Shown piece after piece: positions 16,421-25,087 of a stretch of 44,562 nt of DNA. Source of the DNA: Actinomycetes bacterium. Lineage in GTDB: Bacteria > Actinomycetota > Actinomycetes > Mycobacteriales > Mycobacteriaceae. Position 1 is the stretch's first letter; each line of letters begins with the position of its first letter. The stretch lies in the NCBI GenBank assembly GCA_023415515.1, contig JAEZKH010000139.1, forward strand, positions 1-44,562. The letters run 5' to 3'. A model generated the notes under the pieces. The model saw only the letters and a program-made list of their open reading frames with translations, did no database searches and was not told where the DNA came from. Made by a program: the position numbers and the translations under genes.

Positions 16421-17071
16421 TCAGGCCCGCCGCTTGCCGAAGTTGAAGCCGGTGAGCTTGTCCGGCGACAACGCCAGCGTCGTCGCCTCGCCGATGCAGA
16501 GGACTTCGTCGCCGAGTAGCAGCCGTGCCGTCGATGTCACCCCTCGGTCCTCCTGAACGCGCGTTATGTCGAAGCGCAGTTCGGTGAGGATCGGCGTCGG
16601 CCTGCGGAACTTCACATTCAGCGACCGCGTCTTACCCGACAACGCGGTGGCGCAGTTCTGGTGCTGGATCACGCAATCGAAGAACACCGCGAGAAAACCG
16701 CCGTGCACCAACCCGGGCGGGCCTTCGTAGACGACGGGGAACCTTACCCGGCCTTCCGCGGACTCGACATCGATGCGGTCGAACTCGTAGGTGGGAAAGC
16801 ACGGATTGAACGCGCCGATGTCGAATGCGTGCGCGAGATAGACCCGCTGGGTGTCGAGGCCGTCCTCGCCGATCCGCGGTGTCGGGTCCGGTGCCACCGC
16901 GCCCGCGAGTTCGGACTCCCATACCGCGATCTGCTCGAGCATCGCGTCCACCGTCGGGTGGGCGTGCTCAAGCGACAACAACTGGCAGGTCAGGCGTCGC
17001 AATGCGCCCGCTGCGGCAACGGTCTGGTCGAGCGGTTGCTCGCCGAACCGGAGGAGGTCACCGTTCGCCAT
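16421..17071 (-). CDS. Hotdog-fold thioesterase (PaaI-like)
   Basis: A 216-aa protein whose C-terminal half (about 105-210) is a hotdog domain. It contains the signature GPPGLVHGGFLAVFFDCV, where HGG..A...D is the usual PaaI/4HBT substrate-binding helix, and then SLNVKFRRPTP. The N-terminal 90 residues are not recognised. It probably hydrolyses an acyl-CoA, releasing CoA when intermediates accumulate. ATG 17071 has GAGAGGAAAG upstream. It is the first gene of a three-gene minus-strand operon and diverges from the crotonase gene at 17160; 5 nt separate it from the GntR gene. Confidence 0.83.
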   Translation of the reverse strand: MANGDLLRFGEQPLDQTVAAAGALRRLTCQLLSLEHAHPTVDAMLEQIAVWESELAGAVAPDPTPRIGEDGLDTQRVYLAHAFDIGAFNPCFPTYEFDRIDVESAEGRVRFPVVYEGPPGLVHGGFLAVFFDCVIQHQNCATALSGKTRSLNVKFRRPTPILTELRFDITRVQEDRGVTSTARLLLGDEVLCIGEATTLALSPDKLTGFNFGKRRA

Positions 17072-17085
17072 ACGGGCTTTCCTCT

Positions 17086-17103
17086 CTATCTTGTATAGGA
17101 TAG
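17086..17103. promoter_or_regulatory. Inverted repeat CTATC-N8-GATAG in the divergent promoter region
   Basis: CTATC (17086-17090) and GATAG (17099-17103) are complementary arms across 8 nt, directly before the hotdog-GntR-crotonase operon. It differs in sequence from the TetR-type motif 14 nt away, so it is a candidate site for the operon's own GntR protein. No binding evidence. Confidence 0.3.
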
Positions 17104-17116
17104 CAGTGGTTTAGCC

Positions 17117-17135
17117 TACTGTATGGGTATCCGTA
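17117..17135. promoter_or_regulatory. Operator site 5 between the hotdog and crotonase genes
   Basis: The 19-mer TACTGTATGGGTATCCGTA matches site 1 at 13 of 19 positions, mostly in the arms. Minus-strand TACAGT (17123-17118) could be the -10 box of the hotdog operon. The crotonase at 17160 starts 24 nt downstream on the other strand. Confidence 0.5.
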
Positions 17136-17159
17136 TACGGCTCGAGAAGGGACCCAACG

Positions 17160-17972
17160 ATGACGGCTGGGCCATACGACACCATCGGCTACGAGGTCGA
17201 CGGGCACAAGGCCATCGTCACGCTGAACCGCCCCGAAGCGCTGAACGCGTTGAGCCCGTACATGATCACCGAGTTGCGGTCCGCTTACGACGAAGCCGAG
17301 AACGACGACGACGTCTGGCTGCTCATCGTCACCGGGACCGGTCGCGCCTTCTGCACCGGCGCGGACGCCAAGCAGATTCCCGAGGATGGCAAGGTCATCG
17401 ACGAGAGGCCCTATCTGTCCACCTACGACCAGTGGGAGGCGCCTCAGGAGGGCACGCCGCCGTTTCGCCGAATGGCCAAACCGGTGCTGGCCGCCATCAA
17501 CGGAATCTGTTGCGGCGCAGGCCTGGACTGGGTCTCCACAGGTGACATCGTCATCGCATCGGACAAAGCCACGTTCTTCGATCCACACGTCAGCATCGGC
17601 CTGGTCGCCGGACGCGAGATGGTTCGACTGGCCCGTGTGCTGCCGAGGAACGTCGCGCTGCGGATGGCGCTGACCGGTAAGCACGAGCGGTTGGACGCAC
17701 AGCGCGCATACGAACTCGGAATGATCAGCGAAGTGGTCCCCCACGAGCGATTGCTGGAGCGCGCGCACGAAATCGCCGACATGGTCAACAGCAATGCGCC
17801 GCTTGCGGTTCGGGGCACCCGGCTGGCCATCCACAAGACGCTGGATCTTCCGCTGCACGAGGGCGAGATCCTCGCCGAGGCGTTCAGGGAGCGCAACCTG
17901 CACACCGAGGACTCCCTCGAAGGGCCGCGAGCGTTCGTGGAGAAGCGCGCACCGAACTGGAAGTGCCGATGA
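17160..17972 (+). CDS. Enoyl-CoA hydratase/isomerase family protein
   Basis: A 270-aa crotonase-fold protein: TLNRPEALNALSP at the N-terminus, AFCTGADAKQIPED and INGICCGAGLDW as oxyanion-hole segments. The usual first Glu is Asp (GLDWV), and the second position reads FFDPHVSIGL. The same DxHVSxGLV stretch occurs in the next gene, so the pair arose by duplication and probably belongs to a crotonase subgroup other than standard hydratases. GAAGG lies about 10 nt before ATG 17160. It is the first gene of a plus-strand operon running to 23180, and its stop overlaps the next start (ATGA). Confidence 0.87.
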   Translation: MTAGPYDTIGYEVDGHKAIVTLNRPEALNALSPYMITELRSAYDEAENDDDVWLLIVTGTGRAFCTGADAKQIPEDGKVIDERPYLSTYDQWEAPQEGTPPFRRMAKPVLAAINGICCGAGLDWVSTGDIVIASDKATFFDPHVSIGLVAGREMVRLARVLPRNVALRMALTGKHERLDAQRAYELGMISEVVPHERLLERAHEIADMVNSNAPLAVRGTRLAIHKTLDLPLHEGEILAEAFRERNLHTEDSLEGPRAFVEKRAPNWKCR

Positions 17973-18757
17973 GCGCCGCATTCGAGACCATCGTGCTCGA
18001 CGTCGATTCCGACGTCCACGTCGCGACGATCACGCTGAACCGGCCCGAAACGCTCAACGCGTTCAACCGGGCCATGTGCGAGGAGATGGCTCGCGCATGG
18101 CGGATCGTCAAACTCGACGACTCGGTGCACGCGGTGGTGCTGCGCGCCGCGGGCGACCGCGCATTCAGCGCAGGCCTGGACATCACGGCACCCTACGGCC
18201 AACCCGACAACATCTGGAACCACGAGGACCCCGGTGAAGCCCTCAGCCCCAAATGGCAGAAGATGTGGAAGCCGGTGGTGTGTGCCGTGCAGGGCATCTG
18301 CACCGCCGGTGCGTTCTACTTCGTCAACGAGTCCGACGTCGTCATCTGCAGCGACGACGCCACCTTCTTCGACTCCCATGTTTCTGCGGGCCTGGTCTGT
18401 GCGCTGGAGCCGATCGGCCTGATGCGGCGCGTGGGTCTCGCCGAAACGCTGCGAATCGCTCTGATGGGCAACGACGAACGGGTCGGCGCCCACACCGCAC
18501 TGCATATCGGGCTGGTGTCCGAGGTGGTTTCCCGTGACAAGCTATGGGACCGGGCGCACGCCATCGCGTCGGCCATCGCCGCGAAGCCGCCGTCGGCGAC
18601 GCAGGGCACCGTCAAGGCGATCTGGGAATCGCTCGACAAGCCGTATCGGGCCGCGCTGGAGCAGAACCTGATCTACACGCGGCTCGGAAATCCCATCGGC
18701 ACCGCCGAGCTTGCGCAGCAGGGCGGGCCGGTGCGGTCCGAGCCGCGGATCCGGTGA
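17969..18757 (+). CDS. Enoyl-CoA hydratase/isomerase family protein, paralogue of the preceding gene
   Basis: A 262-aa crotonase-fold protein sharing NRPE-LNAF, AFSAGLDI, FFDSHVSAGLV and the following helix pattern with its neighbour. Both catalytic Glu positions of hydratases differ (GAFYFVN and DSHVSAG). ATG 17969 overlaps the upstream stop by 4 bp; GTG 17963 is a less likely start. Its stop (18755-18757) overlaps the ATG of the first ligase. It may act together with the paralogue as a mixed complex or on a subsequent intermediate. Confidence 0.86.
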   Translation: MSAAFETIVLDVDSDVHVATITLNRPETLNAFNRAMCEEMARAWRIVKLDDSVHAVVLRAAGDRAFSAGLDITAPYGQPDNIWNHEDPGEALSPKWQKMWKPVVCAVQGICTAGAFYFVNESDVVICSDDATFFDSHVSAGLVCALEPIGLMRRVGLAETLRIALMGNDERVGAHTALHIGLVSEVVSRDKLWDRAHAIASAIAAKPPSATQGTVKAIWESLDKPYRAALEQNLIYTRLGNPIGTAELAQQGGPVRSEPRIR

Positions 18758-20199
18758 TGGCCGGTCATCCGCTGCCGCAACGGATCGTCGACGTGCTCGA
18801 TCTCGCGCCGCAGGCCTCGGCGATCGAGTACGAGGGGCGGTGGCACCCCTATGGAGACCTCGCGGCCGCCGCCCGGCGGATCGAGGCGGTGGTCGACGGC
18901 CGTGGTCAGGTCGGGATGCTGTTGCGCAACAGGCCTGCCCATATCGCCGCGTTCCTGGGAGTGCTGCTCGCGGGCGGGACGGTTGTCGTCGTCAATCCGT
19001 CCCGCGGCGACGACCGAACAAGGGCCGACATCGCCGCGCTCGACCTTCCGGTCATCGTCGGTGCCCCCGATGACCTCGCGACGACAGTCACCGACGACTC
19101 GGGCCCGACTGTGGTAGCCGTCACCGAATTGGATGCGGCGCCACAGGTACTCGAAGTGGGCGACAACCGCAGCGAGGCCCGACCCGGTGTCGCCGTGCGG
19201 ATGCTGACCAGCGGAACCACCGGCCCGCCGAAGCGGATCGACCTGACCTACGACATGCTCGCGCGCAGCGTGATGGGACCCGATCCGGATTCCTCACAGC
19301 CACCGACGCGGGTCCGCGGCGGCGTCGCGATCGTGAACGCACCGCTGGTGCACATCGGCGGTGTGTTCCGCGTGCTGCAAAGTATCACCGAGGCAAGGCC
19401 GTTCGCGTTGCTCGACCGATTCGACCTCGACACGTGGTCCGACGCGGTGCGCAGGCACCGTCCGCTGGCGGTTTCGCTGGTGCCCGCTGCGTTGCGGATG
19501 GTGCTGCACTCCGCACTACGCCGCGAGGATCTCGACAGCGTTCGCGCGGTCACCTCGGGCACGGCCCCGCTTTCGGCCGACGATGCCGACGCATTCCAGG
19601 AGAAGTTCGGTATCCCCGTGCTGACCTCCTATGCGGCAACGGAATTCGGCGGCGGCGTGGCCGGCTGGACGCTCGCCGATCACCAGAAGCACTGGAAGGC
19701 GAAACGGGGCAGCGTCGGGCGCGCCAATCCCGGCGCGCAGCTGAGGGTGGTCGACGACGACGGCAAGCCACTCGGCCCCGATCAACCCGGCCTGCTCGAG
19801 GTCAAGCCACCGCAGTTGGGTCCGTCGGCGAACTGGATGCGGACCACCGATCTCGCGCGCATCGACGGCGACGGCTTCCTCTGGATCCTCGGCCGCGCCG
19901 ATCAGGCGATCATCCGCGGCGGCTTCAAGGTGATTCCCGACGACGTGCGCGCCGCATTGGAAAGCCATCCCGCCGTAGCGGGTGCCGCCGTGGTCGGCAG
20001 GCCCGACGAACGCCTCGGCGAGACCCCCGTCGCGGTCGTCGAACTGCGACGGGCCGCGTCGGCGCATCCCGCCGAACTGACGGAGTTCCTGCGAAACCGA
20101 CTGGCACGATACGAGATCCCGACCGAGATCACGATCGTCGACGCCATCCCCCGCACACCGTCCGGCAAACCCGATCTCGGTGCGATCCGTGGCAGCTGA
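18757..20199 (+). CDS. Acyl-CoA ligase 1 of 3 (class I adenylate-forming)
   Basis: A 480-aa ligase. Motifs in order: LTSGTTGPPKRIDL (P-loop; the usual PKGV is changed to PKRI), SYAATEFGGGVAG (A5-like), TTDLARIDGDGFLWILGR (A7/A8), RGGFKVIP and PSGKPDL with the C-terminal catalytic Lys. The protein is shorter than most FadD proteins because the N-terminal domain is compact. ATG 18757 overlaps the crotonase stop (TGATG); GTG 18754 is the alternative. It forms an unbroken series with two further ligases. It should activate a carboxylic acid with ATP and CoA; the substrate is unknown. Confidence 0.88.
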   Translation: MAGHPLPQRIVDVLDLAPQASAIEYEGRWHPYGDLAAAARRIEAVVDGRGQVGMLLRNRPAHIAAFLGVLLAGGTVVVVNPSRGDDRTRADIAALDLPVIVGAPDDLATTVTDDSGPTVVAVTELDAAPQVLEVGDNRSEARPGVAVRMLTSGTTGPPKRIDLTYDMLARSVMGPDPDSSQPPTRVRGGVAIVNAPLVHIGGVFRVLQSITEARPFALLDRFDLDTWSDAVRRHRPLAVSLVPAALRMVLHSALRREDLDSVRAVTSGTAPLSADDADAFQEKFGIPVLTSYAATEFGGGVAGWTLADHQKHWKAKRGSVGRANPGAQLRVVDDDGKPLGPDQPGLLEVKPPQLGPSANWMRTTDLARIDGDGFLWILGRADQAIIRGGFKVIPDDVRAALESHPAVAGAAVVGRPDERLGETPVAVVELRRAASAHPAELTEFLRNRLARYEIPTEITIVDAIPRTPSGKPDLGAIRGS

Positions 20200-21667
20200 A
20201 CCCGATACCATCGCGCGCATCCTGCGGCACCAGGCCGGTGCGCGGGGCTCGCATCCGCTGCTGGTGTGCGACGAGGACCGACTGAGCTACCTCGATGCCG
20301 AACGCCGTTCGGCCGAACTCGCCCGTAGCCTGGTGGCTCTGGGCGCGGGCAAGGGCACACACGTCGGGCTGCTGTACCCCAACGGGTCCGATTTCGTGGT
20401 CGGGATGCTTGCGGCCACCAGGATCGGAGCGGTCGCGGTCCCGTTCACGACGTTCGCGACGGCAGCCGAGCTCAGGGATCAGTTGGTGCACAGTGACGTG
20501 GCGATACTGCTCGCGGCAAAGTCATATCGCGGAAATGATCTCGAGAAGCGAATCGCCGAGGCTCGCGCCTCCGTACCGCTGCTGCGCCACGTACTTTTCG
20601 AGGAGCAACCCGGATGTGAAATCGACGAGGCGTTGCTGGCCGCGCTCGAGCAGGACGTCGACGGGTCCGACCCGATCGCCATCGTCTACACCTCGGGATC
20701 GACCGGTCTGCCCAAAGGGGTGGTGCACACCCACGCCGCTCTCATCGGGCACCAGCGCAACCTCAACGACATCCGCGGGCTGACCGCCGACGACAGGCTG
20801 TTCTGCAACTCACCGTTCTTCTGGATCGGCGGATTCGCCTTCGGGCTGCTTGCCACGCTGGTCGCAGGCTCCACTCTGATCTGCTCCAACGCCACCGACC
20901 CGGGCCGCACACTGGACCTGATCGAAGCCGAACGCCCAACTATGACAAACGGTTTCGTCACCGGGATCGCTCACCTGGCCCGCCACCACAGCCTCGCAGG
21001 CCGTGACCTGACGTCGATGCAGCGCGGGAACCTGTACCCGATCATGGCGCCGCAGGCACGCCCCCGCGATCCGGAACTGCGACACAACATGCTCGGCATG
21101 ACCGAGGCGGGCAGCGTGGTGCTGCTCAGCGCCGACGAGTCCGATCAGCCCGAGCACCGGCGCGGATCGTTCGGCACACCCGCCCCCGGCTTCGAGACCA
21201 GGGTCGACGAGCACGGCGAGTTGTGCATCCGCGGCCCCTACGTCATGCAGCGCTATCACAAGCGCAGCCGGGAGGACTGCTTCGACGCCGACGGCTGGTT
21301 CCACACAGGCGATCTCGTGCGCGTCGACGCCGAGGGCTTTCACTACTTCATCGGCAGGCGCGATTCGATGATCAAGACCGCTGGCGCCAACGTCGCACCG
21401 GCAGAAGTCGAGAGGGCGATCACCCGGATCAGCGGCGCGCCCGCACACGTCTTCGGCGTGCCCGATCCCGACCGCGGGCAGGTCGTCGTCGCGGTGATCG
21501 CCACCGACGATCCGGTTGACGAGGAATCATTGCGCAACGGGCTGAAGCGTGAACTGTCCGCCTATAAGGTCCCGAAGCGCATCGCGGTGCTCCCCGCCGC
21601 GCAGATACCGGTGCGCTCCAGCGGAAAGGTCGACATCAGAGCGCTGGCGGCGGTGTTCGATGCGTGA
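20189..21667 (+). CDS. Acyl-CoA ligase 2 of 3 (class I adenylate-forming)
   Basis: A 492-aa ligase with VYTSGSTGLPKGVVHTH (P-loop), the substrate-pocket segment NSPFFWIGGFAFG, MLGMTEAGSV (A5), FHTGDLVRVDAEGFHYFIGRRDSMIKTAGANV (A7-A8, split here by domain) and RSSGKVDIRAL with the catalytic Lys. Intact. It resembles ligase 3 more than ligase 1 (both have PFFW-GGF). The start lies inside the end of ligase 1, at GTG 20189 or GTG 20180; neither has a clear ribosome site, consistent with translational coupling. Confidence 0.87.
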   Translation: MAAEPDTIARILRHQAGARGSHPLLVCDEDRLSYLDAERRSAELARSLVALGAGKGTHVGLLYPNGSDFVVGMLAATRIGAVAVPFTTFATAAELRDQLVHSDVAILLAAKSYRGNDLEKRIAEARASVPLLRHVLFEEQPGCEIDEALLAALEQDVDGSDPIAIVYTSGSTGLPKGVVHTHAALIGHQRNLNDIRGLTADDRLFCNSPFFWIGGFAFGLLATLVAGSTLICSNATDPGRTLDLIEAERPTMTNGFVTGIAHLARHHSLAGRDLTSMQRGNLYPIMAPQARPRDPELRHNMLGMTEAGSVVLLSADESDQPEHRRGSFGTPAPGFETRVDEHGELCIRGPYVMQRYHKRSREDCFDADGWFHTGDLVRVDAEGFHYFIGRRDSMIKTAGANVAPAEVERAITRISGAPAHVFGVPDPDRGQVVVAVIATDDPVDEESLRNGLKRELSAYKVPKRIAVLPAAQIPVRSSGKVDIRALAAVFDA

Positions 21668-23180
21668 GTCGCCCTCGACGATCGACGCCCTGATCCGGCG
21701 CAGGGCCGCCGAATATCGCGAGAAGCCGATGGTGATCGATCCGGCCGACCGCGTCACGTTCGCCGAACTCGACGAGTCCACCCGGGCGATGGCAGCGTCG
21801 TTCCTCGACGCGGGCGTCACGAAAGGCTCGCGCGTCGGGTTGATCATGCCCAACGGGGTGCGCTGGGTGCAGACGGCACTCGCGCTCACCCGCATCGGTG
21901 CGGTGCTCGTGCCGCTGAGCACGCTGCTGGCACCCCGTGAACTGGTCGCACAGCTACGGGTGGCCTCCGTGCAGCATCTCGTCGCCGTCGACGAGTTCCG
22001 CGGTCACCGATACCGCGACGAACTGACCGCCGAGGTTCGCTCACCGACCGATCTCCCTGCCCTTCGCCGTGTCTGGTCACCGAACGAACTGACGCGGACC
22101 GCCGAAACCGAAGAAGTCGACGCCGTCAGCGCCACCGTGACCGCCGCCGACACGCTCGCGATCATGTTCACCTCCGGCAGCAGCGGCCCGCCCAAGGGCG
22201 TGATCCACTCGCACGGCAACGCGCTGAGCGCCGTGAGGTCCGGCCTCGCGGCGCGATGCATCGACGCGGACACCCGGCTGTACCTGCCGATGCCGTTCTT
22301 CTGGGTCGGCGGCTTCGGCAGCGGCATCCTGTCGGCGCTGCTGGCGGGCGCAACGCTGGTCACCGAGGAGATACCGCAGCCCGGGACCACCCTGCGGCTG
22401 CTCGAACGCGAACGGGTGACGTTGTTCCGCGGCTGGCCGGACCAGGCCGAAGCCCTGGCCCGGCAGTCGAAGTCGATCAACGCCGAGCTGTCGAGCCTGC
22501 GTCCTGGCAGCCTCGAGGCGCTGCTGCCGCCGCACCAGCGGGCCGCCCCGGGCGCACGGGCCAAACTGTTCGGCATGACCGAGGCGTTCGGACCCTATTG
22601 CGGATACCGCGCCGACACCGACATGCCGAGATCCGCATGGGGCTCCTGCGGAAAGCCCTTCGACGGCACCGAGGTTCGCATCATCGACACCGACACCGGG
22701 TCAACGGTGCCCGCCGGAACGATCGGGATGATCGAGATCCGAGGGCCCAACACACTGCGCGGAATATGCAGGCGCAGCCGCGAAGAGGTGTTCACCGCCG
22801 ACGGCTTCTACCCGACAGGAGATCTGGGCCACTTCGACGACAACGGCTTTCTGTTCTACCACGGAAGATCCGACGACATGTTCAAGGTCAGCGGCGCAAC
22901 GGTCTATCCGAGCGAGGTGGAGCAGGCGCTGAAAAGCATCGTCGGCGTGCACAACGCGTTCGTCACCGATGTGTCCGGGCGGGTGGGTGCGGCCGTCATC
23001 ACCGGCGAGCGCGTCGAAACAATCATCGCGGCGGCACGCCGGTTGCTGAGTTCGTTCAAGGTGCCCTCGGTCTGGCTGCTCGCCGAATCCGACGAGGCCA
23101 TCCCCCGCGGCGGCACCGGCAAGGTCGACGTCGCTGCACTGCGACAGATGCTGGCGACCACTCCATCTCACGAAACCTGA
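21660..23180 (+). CDS. Acyl-CoA ligase 3 of 3 (class I adenylate-forming)
   Basis: A 506-aa ligase with MFTSGSSGPPKGVIHSH (P-loop), PMPFFWVGGFGSG, LFGMTEAFGPYCGY (A5), FYPTGDLGHFDDNGF (A7), FKVSGATVYPSEVE (A8) and GGTGKVDVAAL with the catalytic Lys. Intact. ATG 21660 overlaps the ligase 2 stop by 8 bp. Being last in the operon, it converges on the GntR gene ending at 23217; the 36-bp gap shows no obvious hairpin terminator. Three consecutive ligases suggest three related acids or a sequential activation scheme. Confidence 0.88.
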   Translation: MRESPSTIDALIRRRAAEYREKPMVIDPADRVTFAELDESTRAMAASFLDAGVTKGSRVGLIMPNGVRWVQTALALTRIGAVLVPLSTLLAPRELVAQLRVASVQHLVAVDEFRGHRYRDELTAEVRSPTDLPALRRVWSPNELTRTAETEEVDAVSATVTAADTLAIMFTSGSSGPPKGVIHSHGNALSAVRSGLAARCIDADTRLYLPMPFFWVGGFGSGILSALLAGATLVTEEIPQPGTTLRLLERERVTLFRGWPDQAEALARQSKSINAELSSLRPGSLEALLPPHQRAAPGARAKLFGMTEAFGPYCGYRADTDMPRSAWGSCGKPFDGTEVRIIDTDTGSTVPAGTIGMIEIRGPNTLRGICRRSREEVFTADGFYPTGDLGHFDDNGFLFYHGRSDDMFKVSGATVYPSEVEQALKSIVGVHNAFVTDVSGRVGAAVITGERVETIIAAARRLLSSFKVPSVWLLAESDEAIPRGGTGKVDVAALRQMLATTPSHET

Positions 23181-23216
23181 TTCGGCCGGCCGTCACCGAT
23201 GCCCGGCAAGCAGGGC

Positions 23217-23885
23217 CTAGCTGACCACGCCTCGTTGTTGGAGGTGATCGATCAACGGCTTGGCACCCGCCGACAGATGTTCGGACATCGCGACACGGGC
23301 CTGCTCGGGATCGTGTTCGGCGAGCGCAGCCACCACCCTGCGGTGGTCACGCATCGACCGTTTCGGCCATCCGTCGACGATCGGAAACACCGATTCCGGT
23401 GCGTACCGCGTGATCTGTGACATCAGTTGGGCCAGTTTCGGTGAATCGGCGGCCACGTTGATCGCCCGGTGGAAATCGTGGTTGAGGCGCACCGCCTGTT
23501 CGTGGTCGTCGGTGGCGTACGCGGACTCCAGCTGCGATTGGATCGATTCCAGCTCACGCACCTGCTCGTCGGTGATGTTCGCCGCGGCCCTCGCCGCCAG
23601 TTCACCCCCGATGTGGGCCTGCACATCGGACACGTCGGTGATGTCGCGGCGGGTCACCGGCAGCACCACGAACCCGCGGTGCAATTTCTGGTCGAGCAGA
23701 CCCTCGGCACGCAGTTGGAAGAGCGCCTCCCGAACGGGTGTGACGCTGATACCCAATTCGACGGCCAGCTGGTCGAGTCGTACGTATTCGCCTGCGGCAT
23801 AGGTGCCGTCGAAGACCCGGTTACGGACGAACCGGGCCACAGCTTCGGATAACTGCGGCCTGTTGGCGAATTCACCGACGGACAT
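23217..23885 (-). CDS. GntR-family regulator, FCD subgroup
   Basis: A 222-aa regulator. The winged helix occupies about residues 10-75 (VARFVRNRVFDGTYAAGEYV, then LAVELGISVTPVREALFQLRAEGLLD), and the FCD domain about 85-215 (LNHDFHRAIN, RDHRRVVAAL, SEHLSAG, where the His residues are typical ligand/metal positions). It is the last gene of the SDR-thiolase-FadE-GntR operon, 2 nt after the FadE gene, so it probably autoregulates. The ATCATAT/ATATGAT repeat at 27062-27080 in the divergent promoter region is the best candidate operator. Confidence 0.88.
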   Translation of the reverse strand: MSVGEFANRPQLSEAVARFVRNRVFDGTYAAGEYVRLDQLAVELGISVTPVREALFQLRAEGLLDQKLHRGFVVLPVTRRDITDVSDVQAHIGGELAARAAANITDEQVRELESIQSQLESAYATDDHEQAVRLNHDFHRAINVAADSPKLAQLMSQITRYAPESVFPIVDGWPKRSMRDHRRVVAALAEHDPEQARVAMSEHLSAGAKPLIDHLQQRGVVS

Positions 23886-23887
23886 GG

Positions 23888-25087
23888 TCAGATTCGATAG
23901 TCGGCGAGCAGTCGCTTGCTGATGATGTTCTTCTGGATCTCGCTCGTACCCTCGCCGATGAGCAGGAAGGGGGCATCACGCATCAGCCGTTCGATCTCGT
24001 ACTCCTTGGAGTAACCGTAACCGCCGTGGATGCGGAAGCTCTGCTGGGTCACCTCCGAGCAGAACTCGCTCGCCAGGTACTTGGCCATACCCGCCGCGAC
24101 GTCATTGCGTTCGCCGGAGTCCTTCAGCCGCGCCGCGTTGACCATCATCAGGTGCGCGGCTTCGACTTTCGTTGCCATCTCGGCCAATTGGAATGCGATC
24201 GCCTGATGTTCGGCGATCGGCTTGCCGAAGGTCTGCCGCTGCTGGGAGTAGCGAACCGCGAGTTCGAAGGCGCGGATTCCGACGCCGCACGCCCTTGCCG
24301 ACACGTTGACCCGGCCGACCTCGATGCCGTCCATCATCTGGAAGAAGCCCTGCCCGGGGGCCTCGCCGAGGATGTCGTCGGCCTTGGCCACATACCCGTC
24401 GAAGATCATCTCGGTGGTGTCGATGCCCTTGTAGCCGAGCTTGTCGATCTTGCCGGGGATGACCAACCCTGGCGCGACTTCGCCGAAGCCGGTCGGCTTT
24501 TCGACGAGGAACGCGGTCAGGTTCCGGTGCGGCTTGTCCGCGCCTTCGTCGGTGCGGACCAGCACAGCCACCAGCGTTGAGCTTCCGCCGTTGGTGAGCC
24601 ACATCTTCTGACCCTCGATGGTGTAGGTGCCGTCGTCGTTGCGCTTGCCGCGCGTGCGGATCGCGGCGACATCGGATCCGAGTTCCGGCTCGGACATCGA
24701 GAACGCACCGCGCGTCTCACCGGTCGCCATCCTGGGCAGGAACCGCTTCTTCTGCTCGTCGGTACCGTGCTGGCGCAGCATGTAGGCGACGATGAAGTGG
24801 GTGTTGATCACTCCGGAGACGCTCATCCAACCGCGCGCCAGTTCCTCGACACACAGCGCGTAGGTCAGCAGCGATTCGCCCAGGCCCCCGTACTCCTCCG
24901 GGATCATCAGGCCGAACAGACCCATCTCGCGCATCTGGTCGACGATGTCCTGCGGATAGGTGTCGGAATGCTCGAGATCCTGGGCGTGCGGGATGATCTC
25001 CTTGTCGACGAACTGCCGAACGTTGGCGATGATGTCGGTCTGGAACTCGGTCAGCCCCAGTGTCTGGGCGATTCTGGTCACGCTCAT
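23888..25087 (-). CDS. Acyl-CoA dehydrogenase (FadE), homomeric type
   Basis: A 399-aa acyl-CoA dehydrogenase with GAFSMSEPELGSD and YTIEGQKMWLTNGG, FRIHGGYGYSKEYEIERLMRD, and the intact C-terminal base motif GEGTSEIQ. It has the normal length and residue set of a homotetrameric enzyme, unlike the two-subunit FadE pairs elsewhere in the window. ATG 25087 overlaps the thiolase stop as ATGA; upstream starts to 25132 fall inside the thiolase gene. It oxidises an acyl-CoA in the GntR-controlled beta-oxidation set. Confidence 0.9.
   Translation of the reverse strand: MSVTRIAQTLGLTEFQTDIIANVRQFVDKEIIPHAQDLEHSDTYPQDIVDQMREMGLFGLMIPEEYGGLGESLLTYALCVEELARGWMSVSGVINTHFIVAYMLRQHGTDEQKKRFLPRMATGETRGAFSMSEPELGSDVAAIRTRGKRNDDGTYTIEGQKMWLTNGGSSTLVAVLVRTDEGADKPHRNLTAFLVEKPTGFGEVAPGLVIPGKIDKLGYKGIDTTEMIFDGYVAKADDILGEAPGQGFFQMMDGIEVGRVNVSARACGVGIRAFELAVRYSQQRQTFGKPIAEHQAIAFQLAEMATKVEAAHLMMVNAARLKDSGERNDVAAGMAKYLASEFCSEVTQQSFRIHGGYGYSKEYEIERLMRDAPFLLIGEGTSEIQKNIISKRLLADYRI

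Noticed and set aside
23181..23216. Intrinsic terminator between ligase 3 and the GntR gene (GGCCGGCC).
   Set aside because: The palindrome has no loop and no T-run; it does not form a convincing terminator.
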